64,000 bases of DNA from Candidatus Neomarinimicrobiota bacterium (GCA_021734025.1 JAIPJS010000005.1:190112-254111), one strand, 5' to 3'; positions 45,424-56,900 are shown, counted from the stretch's first letter. The notes: generated by a model not told the origin, from the sequence alone. A program made the numbers and translations.

Positions 45424-45966
45424 TTATCGCTTTTCGAAGTAGTCCAGAATTTCCTCCGCATGGTCGGCCGGTGTGACGTTGGGATAGACTTTGATCACGG
45501 TATTGTCTTCATCCAGCAAGTAGGTAATGCGCTTGGCTCCCATCAGATCGAGCAGCCCCCGGGAAGCGCCGTAGTTTTTTGCGACTTCTTTGTTGGAGTC
45601 GGAAAGCAACGTGAACGGCAGGTTGTATTTCTCCTTGAACTCGGCGTGGGATTCCGGCGAGTCATAACTGATACCGATGACGTCGATATCCGCGTCTTTA
45701 AAGGCATCGTAATTATCCCGGAAACTGCACGCTTCTTTGGTACAGCCGGGAGTATCATCTTTGGGATAGAAATAGACTACGGTCGGCGTTCCCGTAAAGT
45801 CCGATAAGGAGCGCATTTCGTTCTGACTGTCCGGCAGTGAAAAGTCCGGGGCGGTATCGCCTGATTTGAGCATGTCATTCTCCTTTGCTATTGTTTGGTT
45901 GGCCGGGTAAAGGAACGCAACCGTTAACAGAAAAACCACCATTGATGTGAGCAGCCGGATCCTCAT
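45424..45966 (-). CDS. bcp: PrxQ/Bcp-type thiol peroxidase with optional signal peptide
   Basis: The peroxiredoxin reduces peroxides through the Cys pair in DDTPGCTKEACSF, a C-x4-C arrangement of the PrxQ subfamily; other motifs are APDFSLPDSQNEMRSL and VVYFYPKD. The long form from ATG 45966 (180 residues) begins with a signal-like segment, TSMVVFLLTVAFLYPANQTIA, and has GGGAG seven bases upstream; the start overlaps the stop of the upstream gene. An internal ATG at 45873 (149 residues, the usual Bcp length) has a perfect AAAGGAG six bases upstream and lacks the signal. Both may be used, giving an exported and a cytosolic enzyme. Confidence 0.92.
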   Translation of the reverse strand: MRIRLLTSMVVFLLTVAFLYPANQTIAKENDMLKSGDTAPDFSLPDSQNEMRSLSDFTGTPTVVYFYPKDDTPGCTKEACSFRDNYDAFKDADIDVIGISYDSPESHAEFKEKYNLPFTLLSDSNKEVAKNYGASRGLLDLMGAKRITYLLDEDNTVIKVYPNVTPADHAEEILDYFEKR

Positions 45967-46865
45967 TCCGTGTCTCCCAAATATCGGTTAATGCCTTCCT
46001 CGAATCCGACAGGGTCCAAGTCAAAGTCCTCCCAGGCCCGATTGTCCTCGGTGATATTTTCATCGTAGAGCATGATGATCTGCGCTTCGGTCACCGGAAA
46101 AAATGGCAGAGACTGGAGGAGTTTCGCCATCCACTGCATTAGCACCTTCGGTATGTGCAGGAACAGGGCAAAGGTGCCTACGGTACTTTTCACCCGGCGC
46201 ATCATCTCGGTGTACTCATAGCGATCCGGGCCGCCGATTTCATAGATTTTCCCAATCGACTCCGGCGTGGTCAGCGCCTGCACAAACGCCTGACTTACGT
46301 TAGAGATATGCACCGGCTGCATCCGGTACTTTCCTTTACCGATAATGGGTAGCACATGAAAGGTTTTCATCATATCGGCGAAATAATTAATGAATTCATC
46401 CCCTGGGCCAAAGATGATGGACGGCTTAAAGATAGTGTAATCCAAACCGCTCTCCCGCAGTTGGTCTTCCACTTGTGCTTTCGTGGTAAAATATCCGGAT
46501 TTCGAATCAAGCTTTGCGCCTAGTGCGCTCATGTAAATGAACCGGCCGACATCGTTTTCAATCGCAGCATCGATGAGGTTTTCCGAAGCTTTTACGTGCA
46601 TTTTCTGAAAGGTGATTCCTTTCCAGGGAAACTCCCGGATAATGCCAATGATGTGAATGACCGCGTCGCAATCACCGAGGCTCGGGGCGAAACTAGACTT
46701 GTCCAGGGCATCCCCTGTGACGATCTCAATTTCATCACGGGAAACCGGTAGTTTTTCTTCGGAGCCTTCCCGAACCAAGGCTTTCACTTCGTGTCCGGCC
46801 GACAGCAGATCCGTCAAAATTCGGCTGCCGACGTATCCCGTTCCGCCTGTGAGAAAAACCTTCAT
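45963..46865 (-). CDS. NAD(P)-binding epimerase-like protein (NDUFA9/atypical SDR type)
   Basis: ATG 46865 is chosen (GGAG eight bases upstream) over 46898. The 300-residue protein opens with a Rossmann motif, KVFLTGGTGYVGSRIL, followed by VTGDALDKSSF and AVIHIIGIIREFPWKG. The YFTTKAQVEDQLRESGLDYTI region holds the helix that follows the active site in SDRs; the Tyr of YxxxK is replaced by the pattern YFTTKAQ, still with Tyr and Lys four apart. It resembles the complex I NDUFA9 group, whose bacterial members act on sugars or quinone-linked substrates. It overlaps the peroxiredoxin gene. Confidence 0.8.
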   Translation of the reverse strand: MKVFLTGGTGYVGSRILTDLLSAGHEVKALVREGSEEKLPVSRDEIEIVTGDALDKSSFAPSLGDCDAVIHIIGIIREFPWKGITFQKMHVKASENLIDAAIENDVGRFIYMSALGAKLDSKSGYFTTKAQVEDQLRESGLDYTIFKPSIIFGPGDEFINYFADMMKTFHVLPIIGKGKYRMQPVHISNVSQAFVQALTTPESIGKIYEIGGPDRYEYTEMMRRVKSTVGTFALFLHIPKVLMQWMAKLLQSLPFFPVTEAQIIMLYDENITEDNRAWEDFDLDPVGFEEGINRYLGDTE

Positions 46866-46899
46866 AAAACTATCTCCGATTATTGGGCCATTTTGCAAA

Positions 46900-46948
46900 A
46901 AGATTGCAAGGCTTCTTATGGTAGCCTTTGAATTTCATTCAAAGGCGT
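46900..46948 (-). repeat. Fragment of composite part A
   Basis: AGATTGCAAGGC... GTAGCCTTTGAAT and ATTCAAAGGCG correspond to the right end of part A at 29115-29158, diverged. Confidence 0.7.
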
Positions 46949-47011
46949 TCACGTATTTTACGTGTTTCTAAAAATGTAGAGACTGCCGGGATGAAGGTCA
47001 AATCCGGTGAA

Positions 47012-47074
47012 GGGTATAAGGGGATAAGGTATAAGGGTATAAGGGTATAAGGGTATAAGGGTATAAGGGTTTAA
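47012..47074 (+). repeat. GGGTATAA 8-bp tandem array, long copy
   Basis: Units: GGGTATAA, GGGGATAA, GGTATAA, four GGGTATAA in a row (47035-47066), GGGTTTAA. The 7-base contraction is shared with the array at 2912-2942. Confidence 0.9.
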
Positions 47075-47149
47075 TGGGCAGCGATGCCGTTGTTTCGTAA
47101 TTTTGCCCCTCTCGTTCTTATTTATATGATAAAAATTGAGATCCTCGAA

Positions 47150-47269
47150 AGTCCCGGCGGGACGGTATGCTTTCAGCCCACCAATGTATTGATGGGTTCA
47201 GGCCGCAATATTCTTTCATTCAATCCCGCCAGGGATGGCCGAAGAGGAAACCGCAGAATATCCAATAAC
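47150..47269 (+). repeat. Interspersed hairpin repeat, family D, copy 3
   Basis: GTCCCGGCGGGAC, then CCCACCAATGTATTGATGGG, then TCCCGCCAGGGATGGCCGAA and AATATCCAATAACGAAT. Same order as copies 1 and 2. Confidence 0.85.
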
Positions 47270-47475
47270 GAATGCCCAATGTCCAAGTACCCCGCCCAAC
47301 TCCAAAGGAAAAATGAAGAATGAAGAAGTGAACGACGGAGGCCAGAGACGGGAAAAAAAGCCAAACAGGATCACGGGTGATACAGGGCTGGGGCCACGAG
47401 ACCTATTGCGGGTTTAACAAGAACACGGTAATACTCTCCACCGCCAAGGCTGCGGAAAGCAGACGCAGTTACTTG

Positions 47476-47504
47476 AACACCCGAACACACTAACACTTTA
47501 ATGC
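47476..47504 (+). repeat. AACACNNN array
   Basis: AACAC begins at 47476, 47484 and 47492, with AATGC at 47500. A weaker run with AACAC at 47422 and AATAC at 47430 lies just before. It precedes the M28 gene (start 47569) in sense. Confidence 0.85.
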
Positions 47505-47568
47505 GGTAGTTTACCCAATAACATATTGTAAACTGCCGGCACTCCCTCTAACTTTTCCTCTTCCGACA

Positions 47569-48731
47569 ATGCCTTCCCCGCGAGACATACTGACGAGTTT
47601 GACCGCGCTGCCGCACCGGGCGTCTGCTTCCGATCAGGAGCGTGAAGCCGCCGGCACGATCGCCGGCTGGCTCCGGGACATGAATCTGGATCCGGCAATC
47701 GAGGAGTTCCGTGCCGTCAGCTCCTACTCCTGGGAGCTGATTGGCATCGCGCTCCTGTTTGCAGCGGGTGTGGCGCTCGGGCCGTTTCATCCGTTCATTG
47801 GCACAATATTCGTTGTTCTCGGTGCCTGGTCGTTCTGGCGCCATTTTACCGGATTCAATACTCTGTTTTCGTACATCATTCCAAAGAAGCAGTCACAGAA
47901 CGTCACAGCTACCATTCCGTCCACCGGGGAGACGAAACGCACCGTCGTGCTGATGGCACATTACGATACCGCCCGGGCGGCGCTGCTCTGGGCGCCAGCA
48001 GTGGTCAAAAATTTCCGGCAGTCGTTTGTACTAAACGCGGTTCTGGCATTTGCCGCGGTGCCGTTTACATGGCTGGGGAGCGAATGGGGAGTCCATCTCT
48101 GGTATCAGATTGTTGCGCTGGTGCTTGTGGTGTATTTTTTAGCGCAGGTCGGGATATTTATCCAGAGGGAAACGGTCCATTCGCATGTCAATGGTGCCAA
48201 CGATAACGGCAGCGGGGTGGCGGTCATGCTGAATCTCGCAGAGAAGTATGCAGAAAGTCCGTTGGAACATACGGAAATTCAGGTGCTGGCCACCGGATGC
48301 GAAGAATCCGGCATGTATGGCGTTAAGGCATTTTACAATGCACACGGAGATGATCTTTACCGGAATGAGACGTATTTTCTGAACTTCGATAACGTGGGTG
48401 CGGGGACGCTGAATTATTGTCTTGGGGAAGGCATGCTCACTTTCTGGCCGTACGATGCGGAAATTGTGCAAATAGCCAAAGAGGTGAACCAGCAGCCGGC
48501 TTTTCAGGAAGTGGAGACGTGCCGGTACCGTTTGGCGTATTTCGACACCCTGCCGCTGGTGCAGGAAGGGTACAAATGCATCACGTGCATCGGATTGACA
48601 TCGGAGAAAAAGATCCCGAACTGGCACTGGTATTCGGATACCATCGAAAATATCGACTGGGGGACCATCAATATGACCATCGCTTGGGGAGAGTCAATGA
48701 TTGAACTGTTTGATCAAGGCGGAGACGCATC

Positions 48732-48735
<4 letters not shown>
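47569..48735 (+). CDS. Membrane-anchored M28-family zinc aminopeptidase-like protein
   Basis: The 388-residue protein combines an M28 peptidase core with inserted membrane segments (about residues 57-77, 78-100, 160-182, 190-208). Zinc-site motifs: MAHYDTARAA, VNGANDNGSGVAVMLNLAE, TGCEESGMYGVKAFY, and WHWYSDTIENID near the C-terminus. M28 enzymes are metal-dependent exopeptidases. It overlaps the penicillin acylase gene by four bases, and a second M28 gene follows, so the three probably work together on peptides or acylated amino compounds outside the cytoplasm (inference). An AACAC array lies upstream. Confidence 0.82.
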
Positions 48736-51152
<2,417 letters not shown>

Positions 51153-51187
51153 CACGAACCGAGTCGAAGTCACAGGAGTACACATAC

Positions 51188-53014
51188 ATGACATCCAGTA
51201 TCCATAGCTTGAGTAATCTGATGGCAATGGTGGGCAGTTTTGCGCTGGTATTCATTCTGATCGGTTGCACCGGAGAAGAAACGCCGCGGGTGGATAGCCC
51301 GGCCATCACGGGCCAGGAGCTCCGTGAGCACGTGCGGTTTTTAGCGTCGGATGAACTCAAAGGCCGCGAAACGGGAACACCAGGAGCGAATCGGGCTTCG
51401 GAATATCTCGTTGAACAATTCAAGGAAAATAAAGTGCAGCCGGGAAATGCCGGGGATTATTACCAGCGATTCGGGTTTATCGCCGGAGTTGAATTAGGAC
51501 AAGAAAATGCATTTACACTCTATTCACGGAATAAGGAGCAGCGCCTGGAACTGAATGAGGACTTCCGGCCGCTGGGGTTCTCGACCTCCGGAAAGGTGTC
51601 AGGCGGACTGGTGTTCGCCGGCTACGGCATTACCGCGGAATCGCTGAATTATGACGATTACGCCCGTCTGAACGTCGATGGGAAAATTGTACTCGTGCTC
51701 CGGTACGGCCCGGAGGGGGACAACCCCCACGGTGAATTCGGCGAGTATCTATCGTTACGGTACAAGGCAATGAATGCCAGAGATCACGGAGCCGCCGGGA
51801 TTATTATTATCCCCGGCCCTGATCCGTATCCCGAGGATGAGCTGGTGAAGCTCCGCTACGACCAGGCTGCGGACGCCGGAATCCAGGCAGTTTCGGCGAA
51901 GCGGGAGCCGTTTCAGCCGCTGTTTGTGGCTGCCGGCGACTCCCTGAAGGAGATCCAGGCGGATCTGAATCTTCACAAGACTGGTGGCGGTTTCGAATTT
52001 CGCAACGTCTCCGTGCGACTTCACACCGATCTGAAATATGTCCGGAAGATGGGGCGGAATGTTATCGGTTTTCTTGAGGGGACTGATCCAACGTTGCGCC
52101 ATCGGTCTATCGTTATCGGCGCACATTACGATCACCTGGGCATGGGCGGCCATGGATCGCTGGTACCGGATACCAGTGCCGTTCACAACGGGGCGGACGA
52201 TAACGCCTCCGGGACCGCCGGCCTCCTGGAATTGGCCGAATATTTTGCCGAAGCTGAAAACCGACCGGAACATTCACTGGTCTTTGCGGCGTTTTCCGGC
52301 GAGGAAATCGGGCTGCTCGGATCGTCAAAGTTCGTGGAGGAACCGCCATATGCTCTGGACAGCACATTGGCCATGATGAATATGGATATGATTGGACGAC
52401 CGAAGGACAGCACGTTGATTCTTGGGGGGACCGGAACCTCTCCGGTCTGGGATTCCCTGCTCACCGGCGTCAACGCATATTTTGGCTGGAATCTCACTAA
52501 GAGTAATGTCGTTGGTGTGGGTGCCAGCGACCACACGTCGTTCTACGGGAAAAATATCCCGGCACTCTTTTTCTTCACCGGGGTGCACGAGGACTATCAC
52601 CGTCCCAGCGATGATTGGCAGCGACTGAATTATCCGGGTTACGAGGAAGTGGTCCGTTTCGTCGCCGGTGTGGTGGATTCACTGGATACCTTTAGGAAAC
52701 CGCTGGAATTCGTTGAAACCGGTATGGAACGGGACAGGAGTACCGATTTTCGCGTTTCACTGCAGATTATCCCTGACTATGCGGCGAATGTTCACGGACT
52801 CCGGATCTCCTCTGTCCGGGACGACGGTCCGGCCGCAGAAGCCGGCATGCAGGCCGGCGACGTTATCGTTCAGTTCGGCAGTAAGAAGATCAACAACATC
52901 TACGACTACACCTTTGCCCTGCAGGAGTTCGAGGCCGGAACGGTCGTGGATATTATCGCTCTGCGCAACGGCGGGCAACGACGGTTTACCGTGCAACTGG
53001 AGCGACAGCAGTAA
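51188..53014 (+). CDS. M28-family peptidase lipoprotein with PA and PDZ domains
   Basis: Signal peptide with a good lipobox LIGC (Cys27). Residues about 35-500 are an M28 peptidase with a PA-type insert (LVFAGYGITAESLNYDDY, GKIVLVLRYGPEGD). Zinc ligands are seen in IGAHYDHLGMGG, NGADDNASGTAG, FSGEEIGLLGS, NMDMIGRPKD and HEDYHRPSDDW. A C-terminal PDZ domain (HGLRISSVRDDGPAAEAG, GDVIVQFGSKKINN) completes the 608 residues. AGGAG lies upstream. It likely acts as a surface or periplasmic aminopeptidase. It is the third gene of the M28 / penicillin acylase / M28 unit; a composite repeat follows the stop within nine bases. Confidence 0.9.
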   Translation: MTSSIHSLSNLMAMVGSFALVFILIGCTGEETPRVDSPAITGQELREHVRFLASDELKGRETGTPGANRASEYLVEQFKENKVQPGNAGDYYQRFGFIAGVELGQENAFTLYSRNKEQRLELNEDFRPLGFSTSGKVSGGLVFAGYGITAESLNYDDYARLNVDGKIVLVLRYGPEGDNPHGEFGEYLSLRYKAMNARDHGAAGIIIIPGPDPYPEDELVKLRYDQAADAGIQAVSAKREPFQPLFVAAGDSLKEIQADLNLHKTGGGFEFRNVSVRLHTDLKYVRKMGRNVIGFLEGTDPTLRHRSIVIGAHYDHLGMGGHGSLVPDTSAVHNGADDNASGTAGLLELAEYFAEAENRPEHSLVFAAFSGEEIGLLGSSKFVEEPPYALDSTLAMMNMDMIGRPKDSTLILGGTGTSPVWDSLLTGVNAYFGWNLTKSNVVGVGASDHTSFYGKNIPALFFFTGVHEDYHRPSDDWQRLNYPGYEEVVRFVAGVVDSLDTFRKPLEFVETGMERDRSTDFRVSLQIIPDYAANVHGLRISSVRDDGPAAEAGMQAGDVIVQFGSKKINNIYDYTFALQEFEAGTVVDIIALRNGGQRRFTVQLERQQ

Positions 53015-53529
53015 AACAAGCAGTGTTCAAGTGTTCACGTTAAAAACCGTGTTAATGTGTTACTGTACTATGGTGTTATTGTTTGTAGTCGCGGCTTTAG
53101 TCGCGTAAACAATTCGTAGCCGTTCGCCTTAGCCGTTGGTGAGGGTAGTTAAAGTATTAAAATTTCAGTCACTGTCGGCGACGCTGATAGCGGTCACCGA
53201 CAGAAGTGCTCCTTTGGATAAGATTCAAAGGCTCCAATGAATAGCCTCGCAATCTCATTGCGAGGTGGTGACTGTGGGGCCTGAATCATTAATTATCTCC
53301 CGCTTAAAGCCCGCGAAGCGGGCTTTAAGCGGGAGACCGAGCTCCTAAACCTTCTACTTCCAATACCCCGTATTCTCTACTCTATTCTCCAGGCGCCCTT
53401 TTTATACGCAATACGCAACAAAACCTGTTGATTTAGGCTAAATGTGAGCGTATCGTATTTACGTTAATTTCAGTTTTCATCGTTTCATGTAATTATTTGT
53501 TTTTGCTGAATGCGAAAGGAGGAGCGGAG
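53015..53529. other. Gene-free region: composite repeat and leader of a secreted-protein gene
   Basis: The 515-bp region holds a full composite element (53023-53344) and an AT-rich leader with the ribosome site AAAGGAGGA right before ATG 53530. A lone TGTGA near 53449 is too weak to call an operator. No gene seen. Confidence 0.75.
53023..53344 (+). repeat. Composite repeat element, full-length direct copy
   Basis: Order: GTGTT units at 53023, 53031 and 53049, 53057, 53073 (8-bp steps, with GTTAA, GTACT and GTTTG filling other steps), hairpin GTAGTCGCGGCTTTAGTCGCG region, part B (about 53165-53205: CTGTCGGCGACG...GTCACCGACAG), part A (53211-53344, including a CCCGCTTAAAGCCC/GGGCTTTAAGCGGG stem). 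It is the mirror image of 29023-29373. Confidence 0.88.
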
Positions 53530-55467
53530 ATGCGCTCCTGGCACCGGTTTTTTTGTAGTGGTCTCATTGGTATTATTAAACGTTCATTCGTTTTTGCTGT
53601 CATTCTCCTGATCATCGTTCCGGAAATCTTCGCCCAGGAACCGTCGTGGCATACTTTCCGTGTGTTACCGCTTGAGGATATAGAAGTTGTGCAGATCGTT
53701 CCAAGTATACATGAAGACTCGTTGATATATGGGATTGGTTATGAGATCAATTCTCCTGTCTTTATTAAAACAGATGATCTTGGTGCCCATTGGACAGTAT
53801 ACCCAATTGAGAACTTAACTAAGGTTTCTGCGTTGGATGTTCAATACAAAGACAATAAGGATATCTTCTATGCCACCGGGAACTCGGGAATTGTCCAATC
53901 CACAGATGCGGGCATGAATTGGGAAGGAATAGCGGAAGATTTTACCGATTATTCGTTTGAATCGTTAGCTATCATAAGCGATACAATTTATGCTGGCACT
54001 GGCTTGAATGAACACAATGGCGGCATTCTTACGAGTTATGACAATGGTTCGACCTGGGAATTTCACTCCATCGTAAGTGACACGATTCACGCCATTACAC
54101 ATCTTGAGGTTTCCCGCGATCATTCCTCTATTATATTTGGATTAACAGATTCATCTCGCGGGATAATTCGAAGTAGGGATGCCGGACAACATTGGGAACA
54201 TATTCCTGTTTCATGGAATGCTTTTCTTCGCATCACGGATGTTTTTATTCCGAAGGAAGGGAATCTCCATCAACGAGAGGTCGATGACCAGTTGTTTGTG
54301 GTGGTCGAATCGGGTGAATTGTATGGCAGTAATGACTGGGGAGAGACATGGCATCTAGTCCAAAAACCCCATTCATTTGACCCACTTGATGTAGGTTCCG
54401 TTCCTAGTCAAACCATTCAAATGCTCCAGCATCCGAACTATCCATGGCTCATTTATATTATTACAGAGCAGGATGGTTTATGGGGCTCTCTGAATGTTGA
54501 TAGATTTAGCCCACAGCCTCCATCATGGAGGAATATACCCTTTCGATCCTGTGCCCTGACGGCGTCCGGTGATCACCTCTTTTTTGGGGGTGAGAATGGA
54601 GCAGCCATTTTTCAAATGGAAGTCAATCCACCTCACACAAACTGGGAGCGGTTTTATCCCATGCATATTGGCGATTTTTGGGTCTACACTGTTGATGATT
54701 TGGGGAATCAATGGGAGGTAAAGCAACGTGTTGTGAGCGATACAGTCCTTCATGGAGTCAAATGGCAGGTACTCCAATACGAAGGCGCAAGTGGGCAAAC
54801 CTTCGCACGCATTGATAGTGCGGGAAACATTTTGAGAAAAAATTTTGTTGGTGACGATCCTTATCGCTGGTTGGAGTTAGATGTCGCGTGGGGAGATACC
54901 ATGTCCTACGAACCGTATATTTCGGACGGATATTTTTGGGAGGTTACTGGAGTTGATACTATACAAATTTTGCCCTCGAGGAATCCGAATGATATTCGTA
55001 TAACATATTATCAAGATTATTTAACCTATACCAGGCTCCAACTCCAAGAAAATCTCGGCGTCGTATATGAACGATGGGAGGGAGGTGTCTATCGGCAATT
55101 AAAAGGAGCATATATTCATGGCACGGTGTATGGAGACACACTTTTTCGGGTGAATATTGCGGAGTCAGACATCGAAATTCCGGAGCGAATCCAGCTTTCA
55201 CCGCCGTTTCCGAACCCGTTTAACGCGGCCACCACCATCCCGTTTGCAACTCCGGAGCCGGGGAATGTCGACATCAGACTTTTTGACCTTCGCGGACAAT
55301 TTGTGGATGAGATAATGTGGCGAGGAATCACCGCCGGGAATTATAGGGTTCCGTACAACAATCCGAAATTGGCATCCGGAATGTATCTATTAAGGCTTGT
55401 GTTTACTCCTGAAGCAGATCCATCGACTATGCAAATATTGTCCAGGAAGATGGTGGTGGTGAAATAG
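53530..55467 (+). CDS. Secreted BNR/sortilin-like propeller protein with type IX sorting domain
   Basis: ATG 53530 is chosen because AAAGGAGGA lies just upstream; the frame also reaches 53497. A signal peptide ends near IFAQ. Residues about 35-380 carry BNR/Asp-box-type propeller repeats (TDDLGAHWTVY, STDAGMNWEGI, SYDNGSTWEFH, SRDAGQHWEHI, SNDWGETWHLV). A beta-rich middle follows. The tail is a sorting domain (FPNPFNAATTIPF, LFDLRGQFV, GMYLLRLVF, RKMVVVK). The gene is AT-richer than its neighbours: 23 G/C in the 60 bases from 53701 against 36 in the 60 from 49561. It is flanked by near-identical direct repeats (part A at 53211-53344 and 55490-55623), as if inserted or movable. Confidence 0.8.
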   Translation: MRSWHRFFCSGLIGIIKRSFVFAVILLIIVPEIFAQEPSWHTFRVLPLEDIEVVQIVPSIHEDSLIYGIGYEINSPVFIKTDDLGAHWTVYPIENLTKVSALDVQYKDNKDIFYATGNSGIVQSTDAGMNWEGIAEDFTDYSFESLAIISDTIYAGTGLNEHNGGILTSYDNGSTWEFHSIVSDTIHAITHLEVSRDHSSIIFGLTDSSRGIIRSRDAGQHWEHIPVSWNAFLRITDVFIPKEGNLHQREVDDQLFVVVESGELYGSNDWGETWHLVQKPHSFDPLDVGSVPSQTIQMLQHPNYPWLIYIITEQDGLWGSLNVDRFSPQPPSWRNIPFRSCALTASGDHLFFGGENGAAIFQMEVNPPHTNWERFYPMHIGDFWVYTVDDLGNQWEVKQRVVSDTVLHGVKWQVLQYEGASGQTFARIDSAGNILRKNFVGDDPYRWLELDVAWGDTMSYEPYISDGYFWEVTGVDTIQILPSRNPNDIRITYYQDYLTYTRLQLQENLGVVYERWEGGVYRQLKGAYIHGTVYGDTLFRVNIAESDIEIPERIQLSPPFPNPFNAATTIPFATPEPGNVDIRLFDLRGQFVDEIMWRGITAGNYRVPYNNPKLASGMYLLRLVFTPEADPSTMQILSRKMVVVK

Positions 55468-55489
55468 GCTGGATTATCGCGTAGTGTCC

Positions 55490-55623
55490 GCCTTTGAATG
55501 AGATTCAAAGGCTCCAATGAATAGCCTCGCAATCTCATTGCGAGGTGGTGACTGTGGGGCCTGAATCATCAATTATCTCCCGCTTAAACCCGGTTTGCGG
55601 ACTTTAAGCGGGAGACCGAGCTC
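55490..55623 (+). repeat. Composite part A, second direct copy
   Basis: GCCTTTGAAT/ATTCAAAGGC hairpin, CCTCGCAATCTCATTGCGAGG region, then a CCCGCTTAAACCC/CTTTAAGCGGG stem. The 60 bases from 55501 equal those from 53221. Downstream to 55682 come polypyrimidine runs that continue into the end of the Ppx gene. Confidence 0.9.
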
Positions 55624-55682
55624 AAATCTCTTCTACTTCCCTTTCCCTGTTTTCCCTGCTCCCTTTTCCCCTAATCCCGGTT

Positions 55683-56657
55683 TTACTCTTTTCCGGTCTC
55701 CTGTCTCCGGTCTCCAGTCTCCGTCTCCATAAGTTCGTACAGCAACCCGTATCGCACCCCCCGGTCGTTGACCAGCAGTTCGTCAAAGCCGAAGTGACGC
55801 ATAATTTCCAGCTGGATAAGCGCACCCATGATGATCACGTCCGCGCGTTTGGGTTGGAGCCCGGGGATCTGTTTCCGCTCCTCCAGCGACATGGAGCAAA
55901 AGAGTACCAGAAGATCTTCGATTTCATCGATGGTGAGCGGCTGCTTGTGGATATCCTCCGGGATATACGTTGCCATCTCCTTCTCGACTGCCAACAATGT
56001 AGTGACCGTACCAGCTACACCAATGAGTGTTGTTTCCTCTGCAGAGATTTGAAGATCGCTTAACTCAGTAGCGAGTTGAACCCGGATCGCTTTGCTTGCT
56101 GATTGCAGTTCTGTTTCTCCAGGGGGATCGTTTTTTATCATCGATTCGGTGAATCTGACGGTGCCGATATCCAGGCTCCGGGCGAACCGGAATTCGTTTG
56201 TGTTTCCAAAGATGAACTCGGTGCTCCCACCGCCGATGTCCACCACCAGAAGATCCCCGGAGACGTCGGAAAACTCCTGCTGGGTGGCGAGAAATGTCAG
56301 CTGGGCCTCGTCATCACCGGTAAGGAGGCGAATGTCCCAGTCCAATTCGTTTTTGACCCGGTTGATGAACTCCTCGCCGTTAGCCGCATCCCGCATGGCG
56401 CTGGTCCCACCGATGATTGTCTCATTCGCACCGACTTCGTCGCAAATTGTTCGATACCGCTTTAGGGTATCAAACGTTCGCTCCATGGCATCGGGGTGCA
56501 GCCGGCCGGTTTTGCCTACGTCCTGTCCCAGCCGGGTGATTTCCACCTCGTTCCGGATCGGGTGAAAGCGACCGTCCCGGTATTCGGCTACCAACAGCAG
56601 TGTGGAGTTGGTGCCGATGTCGATTGAGGCGTATATATTATGTGCAATTATATTCAT
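55683..56657 (-). CDS. Ppx/GppA-family phosphatase
   Basis: An ASKHA-fold exopolyphosphatase / guanosine pentaphosphatase type protein: YASIDIGTNSTLLLVAEY at the N-terminus, GGTSAMRDAANG, and VVDIGGGSTEFIFG (phosphate-2 loop) near residue 130. About 324 residues, the short single-module form found in many bacteria. ATG 56657 is assumed; 56672 is possible. The last 15 residues (METETGDRRQETGKE) are encoded by a GGAGAC-type simple repeat, so the original stop seems to have been replaced by repeat sequence. It may act on polyphosphate or on pppGpp; the sequence alone does not tell which. Confidence 0.9.
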   Translation of the reverse strand: MNIIAHNIYASIDIGTNSTLLLVAEYRDGRFHPIRNEVEITRLGQDVGKTGRLHPDAMERTFDTLKRYRTICDEVGANETIIGGTSAMRDAANGEEFINRVKNELDWDIRLLTGDDEAQLTFLATQQEFSDVSGDLLVVDIGGGSTEFIFGNTNEFRFARSLDIGTVRFTESMIKNDPPGETELQSASKAIRVQLATELSDLQISAEETTLIGVAGTVTTLLAVEKEMATYIPEDIHKQPLTIDEIEDLLVLFCSMSLEERKQIPGLQPKRADVIIMGALIQLEIMRHFGFDELLVNDRGVRYGLLYELMETETGDRRQETGKE

Positions 56658-56716
56658 TTCAAACCTGACCATGTGAAAAATATCTACCTGTGAATATTTT
56701 CCCCCTCGATTATGAA

Positions 56717-56750
56717 GACCCTTTCAGGGTCGTCGACCCCTGAAAGGGTT
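56717..56750. repeat. Palindrome family C, copy 3
   Basis: GACCCTTTCAGGGTC, GTC, GACCCCTGAAAGGGTT; near-identical to 14495-14528. Confidence 0.85.
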
Positions 56751-56817
56751 TGTCAGAACCGGGCGTTTAAACACCACAATATAATTCATCGGTGTTTACC
56801 AGTAATAGATCAACAGA

Positions 56818-56900
56818 CGTTATCCTGAGCCTGTCGGCCCGGAAGGGCTCCCTCCCGGGAAAGGATATACGTCTGGGAGCCACTCTTCGACGAGCTAAGA
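56818..56900. repeat. GTCATCC-type repeat, diverged copy
   Basis: GTTATCCTGAGCCTGTCGG ... GAAGGGCTCCCTCCCGGGAAAGGAT resembles the elements at 14572-14690 and 41770-41990. Confidence 0.5.

Larger units (their letters stand above)
46866..47568. other. Gene-free region of stacked repeats
   Basis: The 703-bp divergent spacer holds a fragment of composite part A (46900-46948), a GGGTATAA array (47012-47074), family D (47150-47269) with its tail, and an AACAC array (47476-47504) ahead of the M28 gene. The order GGGTATAA array - D - tail - AACAC array is the same as in 2912-3203. No gene seen. Confidence 0.8.
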
